DNA of 64,000 nt from Staphylococcus simiae (GTDB lineage: Bacteria; Bacillota; Bacilli; Staphylococcales; Staphylococcaceae). The position numbers and the translations under genes are program-made. Positions 45,985-53,493 of this stretch are shown one piece after another. The DNA is taken from assembly GCF_017357005.1 (NCBI RefSeq), contig NZ_CP071589.1, forward strand, positions 1,860,001-1,924,000. The letters are read 5' to 3'. Below the pieces are notes generated by a model. It saw only the letters and a program-made list of their open reading frames with translations. It made no database searches and was not told the DNA's origin. Numbering within the stretch: the first letter of the stretch is position 1; every line of letters begins with the position of its first letter.

Positions 45985-47277
45985 ATGACTATATTAGCAA
46001 TTGCTATTTTTATCATAACTTTAATTTTTGTTATCTGGCAGCCTAAAGGCTTAGACATAGGCATTACCGCTGTCATAGGTGCATTGATTGCTATAGTAAC
46101 AGGTGTGGTTTCTTTATCAGATGTTGTCGAAGTCACTTCAATTGTCTGGAATGCTACTTTAACGTTCATTGCGATTATTTTAATTTCATTAATTTTAGAT
46201 GAAATCGGCTTTTTTGAATGGGCAGCCTTACATATGGTAAATGCTTCTAAAGGCCATGGTTTTAAAATGTTCTTATTTATTATGTTATTAGGTAGTATTA
46301 TTGCTGCATTGTTTGCTAATGATGGTGCTGCTTTAATTTTGACACCTATCGTCTTAGCTATGGTTCGTCACTTAGGTCTACAACAACGGGCCATTTTTCC
46401 GTTTATTATTGCTTGTGGATTTATTGCTGATACAACTTCTTTACCTCTAATTGTTAGCAACTTAGTTAATATTATTTCTGCTGATTATTTTAATATTTCT
46501 TTTGTTCAATATTTTTCGAAAATGTTTATACCGAATATTTTTTCTTTATGTGCTAGTATTATTGTTCTTTGGCTATATTTTAGAAAAGCCATACCAAAAT
46601 CTATTGGTATAAGTTGTATTAAAACGCCTAAATCAGCAATTAAAGATAAACGCTTATTTCATATCTCTTGGTTTGTTTTATTGTTCTTAGTGATAGGTTA
46701 TTTAAGTAGCGAATTTATTGATATTCCTGTTGCCTTTATCGCCCTTTTGATTGCTTTCATCTTTCTATTATTAGCAAGACGTTCTAAAGCAGTAAATTTA
46801 ACAACTGTGATTAAAGGTGCACCTTGGAATATTGTTATTTTTTCAATTGGTATGTATGTCGTTGTTTTTGGATTAAAAAATGTCGGCATCAGCTCATTAC
46901 TTGGACATTTATTAAGTCATATTTCTAACTATGGTTTATTTAGTAGTACACTCATGACTGGTTTTATAGCAGCATTGTTATCATCTGTTATGAATAATTT
47001 ACCTACTGTATTATTTGATTCATTAGCTATTGCCGAGTCTCATGTGACTGGCATTGTCAAAGAAGGGATGATTTACGCTAATGTCATTGGCTCAGATCTA
47101 GGTCCGAAGATTACACCAATAGGCTCCCTGGCAACATTATTATGGTTACATGTATTGAGTCAAAAAGGGATGAAAGTATCTTGGTGGACATATTTTAAAA
47201 CAGGTATTGTGATTACGCTTCCTGTACTATTTATCACGCTCGTTGGTTTATATTTGTCACTCATTATTTTTTCATAA
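45985..47277 (+). CDS. arsB: Arsenite/antimonite efflux pump ArsB
   Basis: 430 residues with about 12 transmembrane segments. The opening '[22 protein letters not shown]', '[33 protein letters not shown]', '[17 protein letters not shown]' and '[27 protein letters not shown]' follow plasmid pI258 ArsB closely. It expels As(III) and Sb(III) by proton antiport. No arsR or arsC lies next to it, so it looks like an orphan chromosomal pump. It is followed by the host yolD gene that a Tn554-like element with further arsenic genes has entered. Confidence 0.92.
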   Translation: MTILAIAIFIITLIFVIWQPKGLDIGITAVIGALIAIVTGVVSLSDVVEVTSIVWNATLTFIAIILISLILDEIGFFEWAALHMVNASKGHGFKMFLFIMLLGSIIAALFANDGAALILTPIVLAMVRHLGLQQRAIFPFIIACGFIADTTSLPLIVSNLVNIISADYFNISFVQYFSKMFIPNIFSLCASIIVLWLYFRKAIPKSIGISCIKTPKSAIKDKRLFHISWFVLLFLVIGYLSSEFIDIPVAFIALLIAFIFLLLARRSKAVNLTTVIKGAPWNIVIFSIGMYVVVFGLKNVGISSLLGHLLSHISNYGLFSSTLMTGFIAALLSSVMNNLPTVLFDSLAIAESHVTGIVKEGMIYANVIGSDLGPKITPIGSLATLLWLHVLSQKGMKVSWWTYFKTGIVITLPVLFITLVGLYLSLIIFS

Positions 47278-47285
47278 GTATTTAA

Positions 47286-47321
47286 TTGCAGTCATCTTTT
47301 TTTTAAGATGATTGCATTTTT
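47286..47321 (+). terminator. Terminator of arsB
   Basis: TGCAGTCATCTT / AAGATGATTGCA stem followed by TTTTTCT. It ends only a few bases before the yolD -35 box. Confidence 0.85.
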
Positions 47322-47324
47322 CTA

Positions 47325-47353
47325 TTGCAAAATAGAACGTATGTTCGTATAAT
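47325..47353 (+). promoter_or_regulatory. Host yolD promoter with LexA (SOS) box
   Basis: -35 TTGCAA (47325-47330), 17-base spacer, -10 TATAAT (47348-47353). The spacer contains AGAACGTATGTTCG (47334-47347), whose complement CGAACATACGTTCT fits the Gram-positive LexA consensus CGAACRNRYGTTYC at 13 of 14 positions. Bound LexA would block RNA polymerase, so the gene should be induced by DNA damage. Confidence 0.8.
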
Positions 47354-47381
47354 ATATTTATAAGATTGAGGTGAGTGGAAG

Positions 47382-47504
47382 ATGAATAACTTTGAAACGG
47401 AGACAGATTATCGTAATATCCCTCGTGAATTATTAGATAGAAATATCCCACAAGGAAGAGGTATGATCAAATGGGCACCATTCATTATATGTACTAATTT
47501 ATAA
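47382..47504 (+). pseudogene. 5' fragment of host yolD-like gene, split by the transposon
   Basis: The first 33 codons read 'NNFETETDYRNIPRELLDRN' and then 'IPQGRGMIKWAP', the start of a YolD-like protein. The element joins at 47478-47483, adding six foreign residues before a stop at 47502-47504. The ribosome site (GAGGTGAG) and promoter are intact, so a 40-residue stub is probably made. The other half lies at 54775-55074. Joined in frame, the old gene would encode 132 residues. YolD proteins accompany Y-family polymerases in other Firmicutes and are often SOS-controlled. Confidence 0.88.
47485..47498 (+). repeat. Left terminal inverted repeat of the transposon
   Basis: TTATATGTACTAAT pairs with the complement of 54758-54771 (TTATATGTATTAAT), 13 of 14 bases. 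A second shared block TTACTTT follows at 47512-47518, matched by the complement of 54741-54747. These are candidate recombinase-binding arms. Confidence 0.7.
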
Positions 47505-47569
47505 CAAATGCTTACTTTATAGTATTTTTATGTATTAGTCATATATAATATGTAAAATCTTTTATAATA

Positions 47570-47606
47570 AAATCGTGAAAGAACTTTGATATTCTCTCAC
47601 GATTTA
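47570..47606 (-). terminator. Terminator of the ars operon
   Basis: TCGTGAAAGAA / TTCTCTCACGA stem; the minus strand continues TTTTATTATAAAA. It lies 11 bases after the stop of the Cys-rich peptide gene. Confidence 0.8.
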
Positions 47607-47616
47607 ATAACTCAAC

Positions 47617-47760
47617 TTAACAGCATCCATCATTTTTATGCTGATTTTTTTCTTTATTTTCTTCTATATTCTCTTTTTTCTCCTCAATTTCTACAGAACA
47701 ACAAGCTTGTTCTTTGGGTTTTAATTTAGAAATTGCTTTTTTAAATGCATTCTTTTCCAT
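47617..47760 (-). CDS. Cys-rich 47-residue peptide of the ars operon
   Basis: A short gene from ATG at 47760, with an excellent ribosome site (AAAGGAGG). It begins MEKNAFKKAISKLKPKEQAC, where the Cys is the first of a Cys-Cys pair (20-21), runs through a Lys/Glu-rich middle, and ends DGCC, a second pair (46-47). It is the last gene of arsR-arsP-arsM. ArsM and ArsR from the same operon also end in clustered Cys, so a thiol role with trivalent arsenic (chaperone, buffer or donor) is plausible but not shown. I know no named family for it. Confidence 0.8.
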   Translation of the reverse strand: MEKNAFKKAISKLKPKEQACCSVEIEEKKENIEENKEKNQHKNDGCC

Positions 47761-47784
47761 TGTAACACCTCCTTTAATTATTAT

Positions 47785-48840
47785 TTAACATCCACACGAT
47801 GTATCGCAACATTCATTTTTATTAATTATTTCTTCGTTTTCATCTATAAATTCAAAAACTTCTTTATATGGTGCTTGCTTTAATATATTAAAGGTTTTTT
47901 CACATACAAAGGTTCTTTCGCCTCGTTCAAAAATATGGTCATCATCATCTTCAATATGTTTAAATGGACCTTTGTATATAACAGATTGCCCTTTATCAAT
48001 ACATGGACCCTCTTTACCTTTGTGAGCTATAATCGTCATACTTCTAAAATCAATACCTTCAATAGTAGTCCATGTCTTTTCGCGTTTATCAATTTCTACA
48101 CCATAAAATCCTACTTTTTCAAAAGCCTCTACAAATGATTTTTCTTCAATGGCTCCTGAATAACAGCCACTCCACAAGTTTTCGTCTTGTCTCAACTTTT
48201 CTGGTACTTCTACATTAGAAACAATATCTGAGATTACTGCTTTACCACCATCTTTTAAAACACGGTAAATTTCCCTGAATAGTGCTTCTTTGTCATCTGT
48301 TGAAACTAGGTTTAGAACACAATTTGATATAACCACATCTATACTATTATCCTTTATCATAGTCATTTCATTTTCTAAGTAATTAATATATTGCTTAATA
48401 GATTGATACGTACCTAAGTTGTTAACAGGATGTTCTTGTATATATTTATCGAGTTCTTCTAAATCTAATTTTAAGTTTTGAATTTTTCCTTTATGAAAAA
48501 TAACATTATCATAACCAATTCTTTCAATCATTTGATTCTGATATTTTTTAGCAAGATTTAACATATCATCGTTCATGTCTACGCCAATAACTTTGCCTGT
48601 TTCACCAACAATTTGAGAAACTATATAAGGAACTTTGCCACCACCAGAACCTAAATCTAATACTGTATCTCCTTCTTTGATTTTACCTAAAGGATCTCCA
48701 CAACCATAATCTTTCTCTATGATTTCATCTGGTATAATCTTTAAGTACTTTGTATCATATTCTACTGGGCAACATAAATTTTCTTCATGTTTTTTAGCAG
48801 CATTCCCATATCTATTGATTACTGAAGTTTCTTGATTCAT
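47785..48840 (-). CDS. arsM: Arsenite S-adenosylmethionine methyltransferase ArsM
   Basis: 351 residues from the ATG at 48840 (AAGGAGG). The SAM-binding domain has 'VLDLGSGGGKVPYIV' and 'GVDMNDDML'. Cys expected to hold As(III) are C47 ('YGCGDP'), C174 ('SNCVLNL') and C226 ('WSGCYSGAI'), matching the three essential Cys of algal and bacterial ArsM. Extra pairs lie at C23-C24 and in the tail ('ECCDTSCGC'). A C-terminal extension of about 80 residues resembles the longer ArsM type. It would turn As(III) into methylarsenicals, which ArsP can export. Confidence 0.88.
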   Translation of the reverse strand: MNQETSVINRYGNAAKKHEENLCCPVEYDTKYLKIIPDEIIEKDYGCGDPLGKIKEGDTVLDLGSGGGKVPYIVSQIVGETGKVIGVDMNDDMLNLAKKYQNQMIERIGYDNVIFHKGKIQNLKLDLEELDKYIQEHPVNNLGTYQSIKQYINYLENEMTMIKDNSIDVVISNCVLNLVSTDDKEALFREIYRVLKDGGKAVISDIVSNVEVPEKLRQDENLWSGCYSGAIEEKSFVEAFEKVGFYGVEIDKREKTWTTIEGIDFRSMTIIAHKGKEGPCIDKGQSVIYKGPFKHIEDDDDHIFERGERTFVCEKTFNILKQAPYKEVFEFIDENEEIINKNECCDTSCGC

Positions 48841-48859
48841 TAATTTATCCTCCTTAAAC

Positions 48860-49744
48860 TTAAACAATCATATTAACTATTAATCCTGTAGCAACAGCTA
48901 CAACTAAAATTGCGATAACGAATGAGACTACAAATTTTTTCTTGAATAATTTCGATAATAATACAACTTCGGGAATACTTGCACCAGCACCACCTATTAT
49001 CAACGCAACTACTGTTCCTAAGGACATCCCTTTTGATACTAATGCTTCAGCTATAGGTAACATTGTTTCAGGTCTGATATACATTGGAATACCTATAACA
49101 GATGCAATGAATACGGATATAACGCCATCTCCACTTGCGTATTTTGTAATAAATGTTTCAGGTACAAATCCATATATGAACGCTCCAATAAATACACCAA
49201 TAAATAGGTATGGAAGCATTGGATATAAAAATGCCCACGCATCATTTAATGCTTGTTTAAAACGAGATCCCGTTTTATTAGCAAAAAATCCATCGCCTTT
49301 CACATTTACGCCTTTATAAGTTTCAGCTAAATTCATTTTTGAAAATACAAAACCTGTTAAGATACTAAATATTGCTAGTACAACAAAATAAACTATTGCA
49401 ACTTTCCAACCTAATAAAGCCCATAACATAAATAGCATTAATGGATTCATCAATGGTGAAGCAATCAAAAAACTCATAGATGGACCGAAAGGGACTTTAG
49501 AATTTAATAATCCTGCGAGTATTGGAATAGTTGAACAGGAACAAAAGGGAGTAATCGCACCAAATATCATTCCTAAAAAATAATTAATTCCTTGGTTATG
49601 CTTACTTAACATGTTTTTGATTTTATCTTCTGAAACTACTTGTTGAATTAAACTTACAATAAAACTTACGATTATGAACAGTATTAATAATTCAAAAAAT
49701 AGCATTAGAAATGTTTTTATAAATTCTATAATCGAATCTATCAT
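48860..49744 (-). CDS. arsP: ArsP-type permease (SO_0444/YraQ family)
   Basis: 294 residues, about eight transmembrane segments in two related halves. 'FGAITPFCSCSTIPILAGL' (C68, C70) and 'SVIGIPMYIRPETMLPIAEAL' are the signature of DUF318 permeases, and the Cys pair matches the ArsP site for trivalent methylarsenicals and roxarsone. With ArsM next to it, export of methylarsenite is the likely role. It has GGAGG before the ATG and is separated from arsR by its own operator region. Confidence 0.88.
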   Translation of the reverse strand: MIDSIIEFIKTFLMLFFELLILFIIVSFIVSLIQQVVSEDKIKNMLSKHNQGINYFLGMIFGAITPFCSCSTIPILAGLLNSKVPFGPSMSFLIASPLMNPLMLFMLWALLGWKVAIVYFVVLAIFSILTGFVFSKMNLAETYKGVNVKGDGFFANKTGSRFKQALNDAWAFLYPMLPYLFIGVFIGAFIYGFVPETFITKYASGDGVISVFIASVIGIPMYIRPETMLPIAEALVSKGMSLGTVVALIIGGAGASIPEVVLLSKLFKKKFVVSFVIAILVVAVATGLIVNMIV

Positions 49745-49770
49745 TAGTATAACGCCTCCAAATTTATTAA

Positions 49771-49812
49771 ATCAATATTTCTTGATATATTAATCAAAAA
49801 AATTTGATTAAT
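49771..49812 (-). promoter_or_regulatory. Candidate ArsR operators upstream of arsP
   Basis: Two inverted repeats: ATTAATCAAA-AAAA-TTTGATTAAT (49789-49812, perfect 10-base arms) and ATCAATATTTCTTGAT (49771-49786). The core ATCAA...TTGAT recurs in front of the 64-residue gene at 50406. Because arsR has its own terminator just before, arsP-arsM probably have a separate ArsR-controlled promoter here. Confidence 0.6.
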
Positions 49813-49825
49813 GATATGTCAAAAA

Positions 49826-49842
49826 AGATACTTAAAGTATCT
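49826..49842 (-). terminator. Short terminator at the end of arsR
   Basis: AGATACT / AGTATCT hairpin followed by TTTTTTGAC on the minus strand. The arsR stop codon is in the loop. It may only attenuate read-through into arsP. Confidence 0.55.
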
Positions 49843-50152
49843 TACAACAAGTATCTTCATTCAATACTACCTGTATTTGTTGTTCATTAATTTTATAATA
49901 ATTCCATGTACCATGTTTTTCTGCAATGAGGATATTTGCATCTACTAATTTTTTCAAATGGTAAGAAAGTTTAGATTGTTTTAATGCTAGCAATTCTTCC
50001 AAATCACATACACACAAAGATTTTGTATTGCTTTGACGTATAGAATGTAGGATTTTAAGTCTAATTTTATCTGCAAGTGCTTCAAACATCTTTTCATAAA
50101 AATTTAATTGCTCTTCTTCATCTACATCTGGATTGACCTTGATTACTTCCAT
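49832..50152 (-). CDS. arsR: ArsR-family arsenic-responsive repressor
   Basis: 106 residues, winged helix of the ArsR/SmtB family. It has 'KSLCVCDLEELLALKQSKLSYHLKKLVDANI' with C47 and C49, but no third Cys as in E. coli ArsR (CVCDLC). A vicinal pair C102-C103 sits at the very end ('TCCKIL'). Repressors selective for methylarsenite use such a C-terminal Cys pair, which suits the arsM/arsP cargo. It probably represses both its own promoter and that of arsP. Confidence 0.92.
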   Translation of the reverse strand: MEVIKVNPDVDEEEQLNFYEKMFEALADKIRLKILHSIRQSNTKSLCVCDLEELLALKQSKLSYHLKKLVDANILIAEKHGTWNYYKINEQQIQVVLNEDTCCKIL

Positions 50153-50181
50153 TTAATCACTTCCATTCTGTTATCAGGTAG

Positions 50182-50376
50182 TTATTTAAGTTCTTGCACT
50201 GCTTGTTTAAAGTTATGTGCGGTTAATTCACCGTATGTTTCAATATTATCTTTGAAAAAAGAACTTTTCATATATGCTACAGCTTCATTTAAACACATAT
50301 CTTTTGAAGTCATAACTAATTTTAAGTAACCAATAAAATAATCTACAGATAAAGTACCTGCATGATTTACCACCAA
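50182..50376 (-). CDS. Unknown 64-residue protein leading the arsR transcript
   Basis: Begins with TTG at 50376, 7 bases after GGAGGG; it continues VVNHAGTLSVDYFIGYLK and ends 'HNFKQAVQELK'. One Cys. Predicted soluble and helical. It lies between an ArsR-like operator (50402-50425) and arsR, 29 bases before arsR, so it would be the first gene of the arsR transcript. I do not recognise the family. The good ribosome site and operon position argue that it is real. Confidence 0.6.
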   Translation of the reverse strand: MVVNHAGTLSVDYFIGYLKLVMTSKDMCLNEAVAYMKSSFFKDNIETYGELTAHNFKQAVQELK

Positions 50377-50401
50377 GGTTTTCCCTCCAACGCTCTAAAT
50401 A

Positions 50402-50425
50402 ATATATCAACTTTTTTTGATGTAT
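50402..50425 (-). promoter_or_regulatory. Candidate ArsR operator/promoter of the arsR transcript
   Basis: ATATATCAAC-TTTTT-TTGATGTAT is an inverted repeat with core ATCAA / TTGAT, like those at 49771 and 49789. On the minus strand TTTAAT-17-TATATT could be the promoter, with the repeat in its spacer. Confidence 0.5.
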
Positions 50426-50475
50426 TAAACTTAACACTTTTTTGTAATAATTTCAAATCCAAATACGGAAAATCC

Positions 50476-50504
50476 TTGCTTTGAGCGAACGTATGTTCTA
50501 TTAT
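50476..50504 (+). promoter_or_regulatory. Promoter of transposon yolD with LexA (SOS) box
   Basis: -35 TTGCTT (50476-50481), 17-base spacer, -10 TATTAT (50499-50504). CGAACGTATGTTCT at 50486-50499 fits the LexA consensus at 13 of 14 positions and sits between the two boxes, exactly as in the host yolD promoter at 47325. Confidence 0.78.
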
Positions 50505-50521
50505 GATATTGAGGTGCTATT

Positions 50522-50935
50522 ATGTTATTCAATTCTAACATTCCAGATAAATATAAATATGAAACGGACTATAGAAAAATCCCAAGAGAATATTTGAATC
50601 CCAAAATCCCTCAAGGTCGTGGAAACATCAAATGGAGAGCTTTTGCCACTTTGCCTGAACAATATGAAATATTAAATAAAGTGATGCAAAATCAAAACAA
50701 AATTGCAAATCCCTTATTATCTGATGATTCTTTGAGCCAATTAGATTATATAGTTAGTGAAAAAATTCAATCCAATGAATCTTGTACAATTGAATATTGG
50801 AGTAACGGTTATATAAAAACTTATACTGGATTCATTTTGAAATTCAATGTATTAGAAAAATCTTTTTCCTTTTTCAATACTTCCAATAATAATTACTATA
50901 CTTTATATAAAGAATATATTAACAACATATTTTAA
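50522..50935 (+). CDS. YolD-like protein carried by the transposon
   Basis: 137 residues, complete. It shares with the interrupted host gene ETDYR-IPRE-L, IPQGRG-IKW, FATLPEQ-E and QNKI--P-LS-D, then diverges in the C-terminal half. The segment corresponding to the insertion point (IKWRAFATLPEQ) is present. GAGGTG precedes the ATG. YolD proteins are small partners of Y-family polymerases (UvrX/UmuC type) in Bacillus. Here no polymerase lies nearby, so it may act with a polymerase encoded elsewhere. It is transcribed opposite to the ars and tnp genes. Confidence 0.85.
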   Translation: MLFNSNIPDKYKYETDYRKIPREYLNPKIPQGRGNIKWRAFATLPEQYEILNKVMQNQNKIANPLLSDDSLSQLDYIVSEKIQSNESCTIEYWSNGYIKTYTGFILKFNVLEKSFSFFNTSNNNYYTLYKEYINNIF

Positions 50936-51037
50936 AGTAACCATAAAATAGTAATTAACAAAATAAGAAAGGGGTATTCATAATAACTTTATGTTCCTCT
51001 TTTTACTTTTCAAAAAATAATAGCGTATATTGAATTT

Positions 51038-51403
51038 TTAAAAGTTTTCATACATTTTATTATATAAAGCGTTAACTTCATTCTTTAATGCTTTATTCTC
51101 TTTTTCTAATTTTTTAATTTTTCTTTTCAAGGATTCAATAATTGCATTTTTCCCATCATTTTTGGCTTGAATTACATTTGATTGAGTGCTGTGTTTACGC
51201 AATTCTTCAATTTTATTTCGAATTTCTTTATGATTATACAAAGTAGCTTTTGAAACATTTGCATAATTAGAAACAACATTAAAGTTAATCTCTATATTTT
51301 CTTTTAAGAGCCTTTCTATTGCAGAATTTACTTTTATTTCTGTATTAGCTTTTTTTCTTTTATGTATTTCTTTCATTTGGTTTTTTCTATCATAATTCCC
51401 CAT
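51038..51403 (-). CDS. tnpC: Transposition protein TnpC (DUF6262-like)
   Basis: 121 residues. An N-terminal basic region, a helix-turn-helix-like part ('NFNVVSNYANVSKATLYNHKEIRNKIEELR') and a C-terminal coiled coil ('IIESLKRKIKKLEKENKALKNEVNALYNKMY') correspond to Tn554 TnpC (125 residues). TnpC helps, but is not strictly needed for, Tn554 transposition. Starts 8 bases after tnpB with AGGAGG. Confidence 0.9.
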   Translation of the reverse strand: MGNYDRKNQMKEIHKRKKANTEIKVNSAIERLLKENIEINFNVVSNYANVSKATLYNHKEIRNKIEELRKHSTQSNVIQAKNDGKNAIIESLKRKIKKLEKENKALKNEVNALYNKMYENF

Positions 51404-51411
51404 AAGTCCTC

Positions 51412-53484
51412 CTATGTTTTCATCCTATTATTTCTACCAAAAATAACATTTCCATCTTTTATATTTTTTAATATGTCTTCATATTTTTCTAATAAATTGA
51501 CATGCTTTTCTACCATATCATCTCTATTAAAATTTTTAGCTACTTCTATAGAATTAATGGTAGATTTAACAAGCAATTCATACTTTTCTACATCTAAATT
51601 TGAAAATCCTATTGCTAAATCTTTGCAGGGTTTACCTGAATTACAAGTTAAACATGGTGGTGCTTCCATATATGGGCAGTCACCTTTTAACCTTGCATGA
51701 CACGTACCATATGGATTGTCCATAGCATTTAATTTATGCTCTTGCCATAAAGAGTTCAACGCATTCTCAGAAAGTTCACTACTATGTTTAATATTTTTTA
51801 CTTTACCATCAATATCAAAGGTGAATGCTCCTTGATCTATAACTGATTCAAATGCTTTTCTTTTAGTATCATCAAGAAGTTTCGCATATCTAAGGGTCAT
51901 TTCAGGAGAAGCATGAGCTAATAGTTCTTGAATAGTTAGAATATCAACTCCACCATTAAGCAACTTAACAGCATATGTATGCCTAAACTGATGTGTTTTA
52001 AAGTGGAAAATTTCTCCCTTTTCATCAACAATATTTTTAGTTTTAGCTAAATAATTTAAATGAGAACGAACTAAATGTTGAGTATATGGCATTCCTTTTC
52101 TCTTACCTTTGTATATAACAAATATATAATTATTAGGGTTGTTGTCCTTAGTACTTTGTCTTTTAGAACTTGCAATTAAAACTGCTAATATATCGGCTAA
52201 TTGTTCATCAATAGGTATTCTATGGCCTTTTACAAAAGTTTTTGCTATATCAGTAACTATAGAATATTTACCATTAATTTTAGTAAGGCAGTTATCTTTT
52301 AAAGTTAATACATCTGATATACGTAAACCCGTTTTAAATGCTATCCAAATGATAGGTATAATTTCTTCAGGTAAAGAATTTATATTTTCAAATAGTTGAT
52401 CTAATACAAAATCTGGAATATAATCAATTTGATTTTTTTCGAGTTTTTCATGTTTAGGTAGATCTTGTGGCAAAAATAAGAATCTTATATCTTCTATAGG
52501 TGCTATACTATATTTTTGCGTAATTATATCATTCAAAAACCTTCTAACTAATTTAAGTTCTTCACGTACAAAATTCTTTACACTTCGTACGTTTTTACTT
52601 TTTGCATATTTAAAAATGAAATCAATATATGTTTCCATATGCTTTCTTTCTAACTTATTTAAATCATTCCAATTAGGTTCTTGATTATGTATACTATTTA
52701 AAAATCTAGTCAAAACTCTTACATACATTCTACCTGTAGCAAAATTCATATCTCCGGTCAATAATCGCTGTTTTAAATATTGTTTTACAGAAGTTCTTAT
52801 ATTAAATGAATCTATCTTTTTAAAATTTAGATAATTTCCTGTAAGTGTTTTATTATAAGTCAATCCATACATTTCTAAATTTCTTATATCCCATAAATCT
52901 TTATCCCACTCTTCTCTGCTGTCAATCATTTTTGAAAACAGCCTATATAATTTTTTTAAACTTGAAGCTATAGGCGTTTTTGTTTCATAATTTCCAAAAA
53001 CGATACTTTTTGATCTTTTTATAGTGGTTACATTTTGATTTTTTAACCACTTAATCCATTCAGACTCTAAACTATTAAATTCGTAATCTAATAATGAGTT
53101 TATATTTGGAAACTTTTCATTGAAGAAAGTAGCCAATTTATTAATATGTACTGCACCACCATTAAATAAAGAACTTAAAGACCAATATTCAGTAGTAATT
53201 AATTTCAGGCAAATATACTTGAATTCTAAATTTAAATACTTGTTTTGAAATCTAAAAAATATATTTTTTCTTTTACCATTATATCCGTTCAAATCATCTT
53301 GAAATTGATTAAAAATCTTAAAATTAGAAATGTGCCATACATCATTTTTATAGAAATAATCACTATAGATATCGGTATAAACAATATCTCCCTCAGAATT
53401 TATACTTTTACTTTTCAAAAAGCAAAGTTCCTTTTTTAATTTGTTTTGAAAAAAATCATCTGTATTTTGGACGCTATTATTCAT
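51412..53484 (-). CDS. tnpB: Tyrosine recombinase TnpB (Tn554 type)
   Basis: 690 residues, a little longer than Tn554 TnpB. The catalytic residues of the tyrosine recombinase domain are Arg in 'KTGLRISDVLTL', His-x-x-Arg in 'THQFRHTYAVKLL', His in 'ELLAHASPEMT' and Tyr in 'LRYAKLL'. After it comes a Cys-rich segment 'CHARLKGDCPYMEAPPCLTCNSGKPC', a probable zinc site typical of this family. AGGAG before ATG, 9 bases after tnpA. Confidence 0.95.
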   Translation of the reverse strand: MNNSVQNTDDFFQNKLKKELCFLKSKSINSEGDIVYTDIYSDYFYKNDVWHISNFKIFNQFQDDLNGYNGKRKNIFFRFQNKYLNLEFKYICLKLITTEYWSLSSLFNGGAVHINKLATFFNEKFPNINSLLDYEFNSLESEWIKWLKNQNVTTIKRSKSIVFGNYETKTPIASSLKKLYRLFSKMIDSREEWDKDLWDIRNLEMYGLTYNKTLTGNYLNFKKIDSFNIRTSVKQYLKQRLLTGDMNFATGRMYVRVLTRFLNSIHNQEPNWNDLNKLERKHMETYIDFIFKYAKSKNVRSVKNFVREELKLVRRFLNDIITQKYSIAPIEDIRFLFLPQDLPKHEKLEKNQIDYIPDFVLDQLFENINSLPEEIIPIIWIAFKTGLRISDVLTLKDNCLTKINGKYSIVTDIAKTFVKGHRIPIDEQLADILAVLIASSKRQSTKDNNPNNYIFVIYKGKRKGMPYTQHLVRSHLNYLAKTKNIVDEKGEIFHFKTHQFRHTYAVKLLNGGVDILTIQELLAHASPEMTLRYAKLLDDTKRKAFESVIDQGAFTFDIDGKVKNIKHSSELSENALNSLWQEHKLNAMDNPYGTCHARLKGDCPYMEAPPCLTCNSGKPCKDLAIGFSNLDVEKYELLVKSTINSIEVAKNFNRDDMVEKHVNLLEKYEDILKNIKDGNVIFGRNNRMKT

Positions 53485-53493
53485 GTGAATCTC

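Noticed and set aside
50936..51037. Possible short gene between the transposon yolD and tnpC
   Set aside because: No frame longer than a few codons has a start with a ribosome site; I see only AT-rich spacer.
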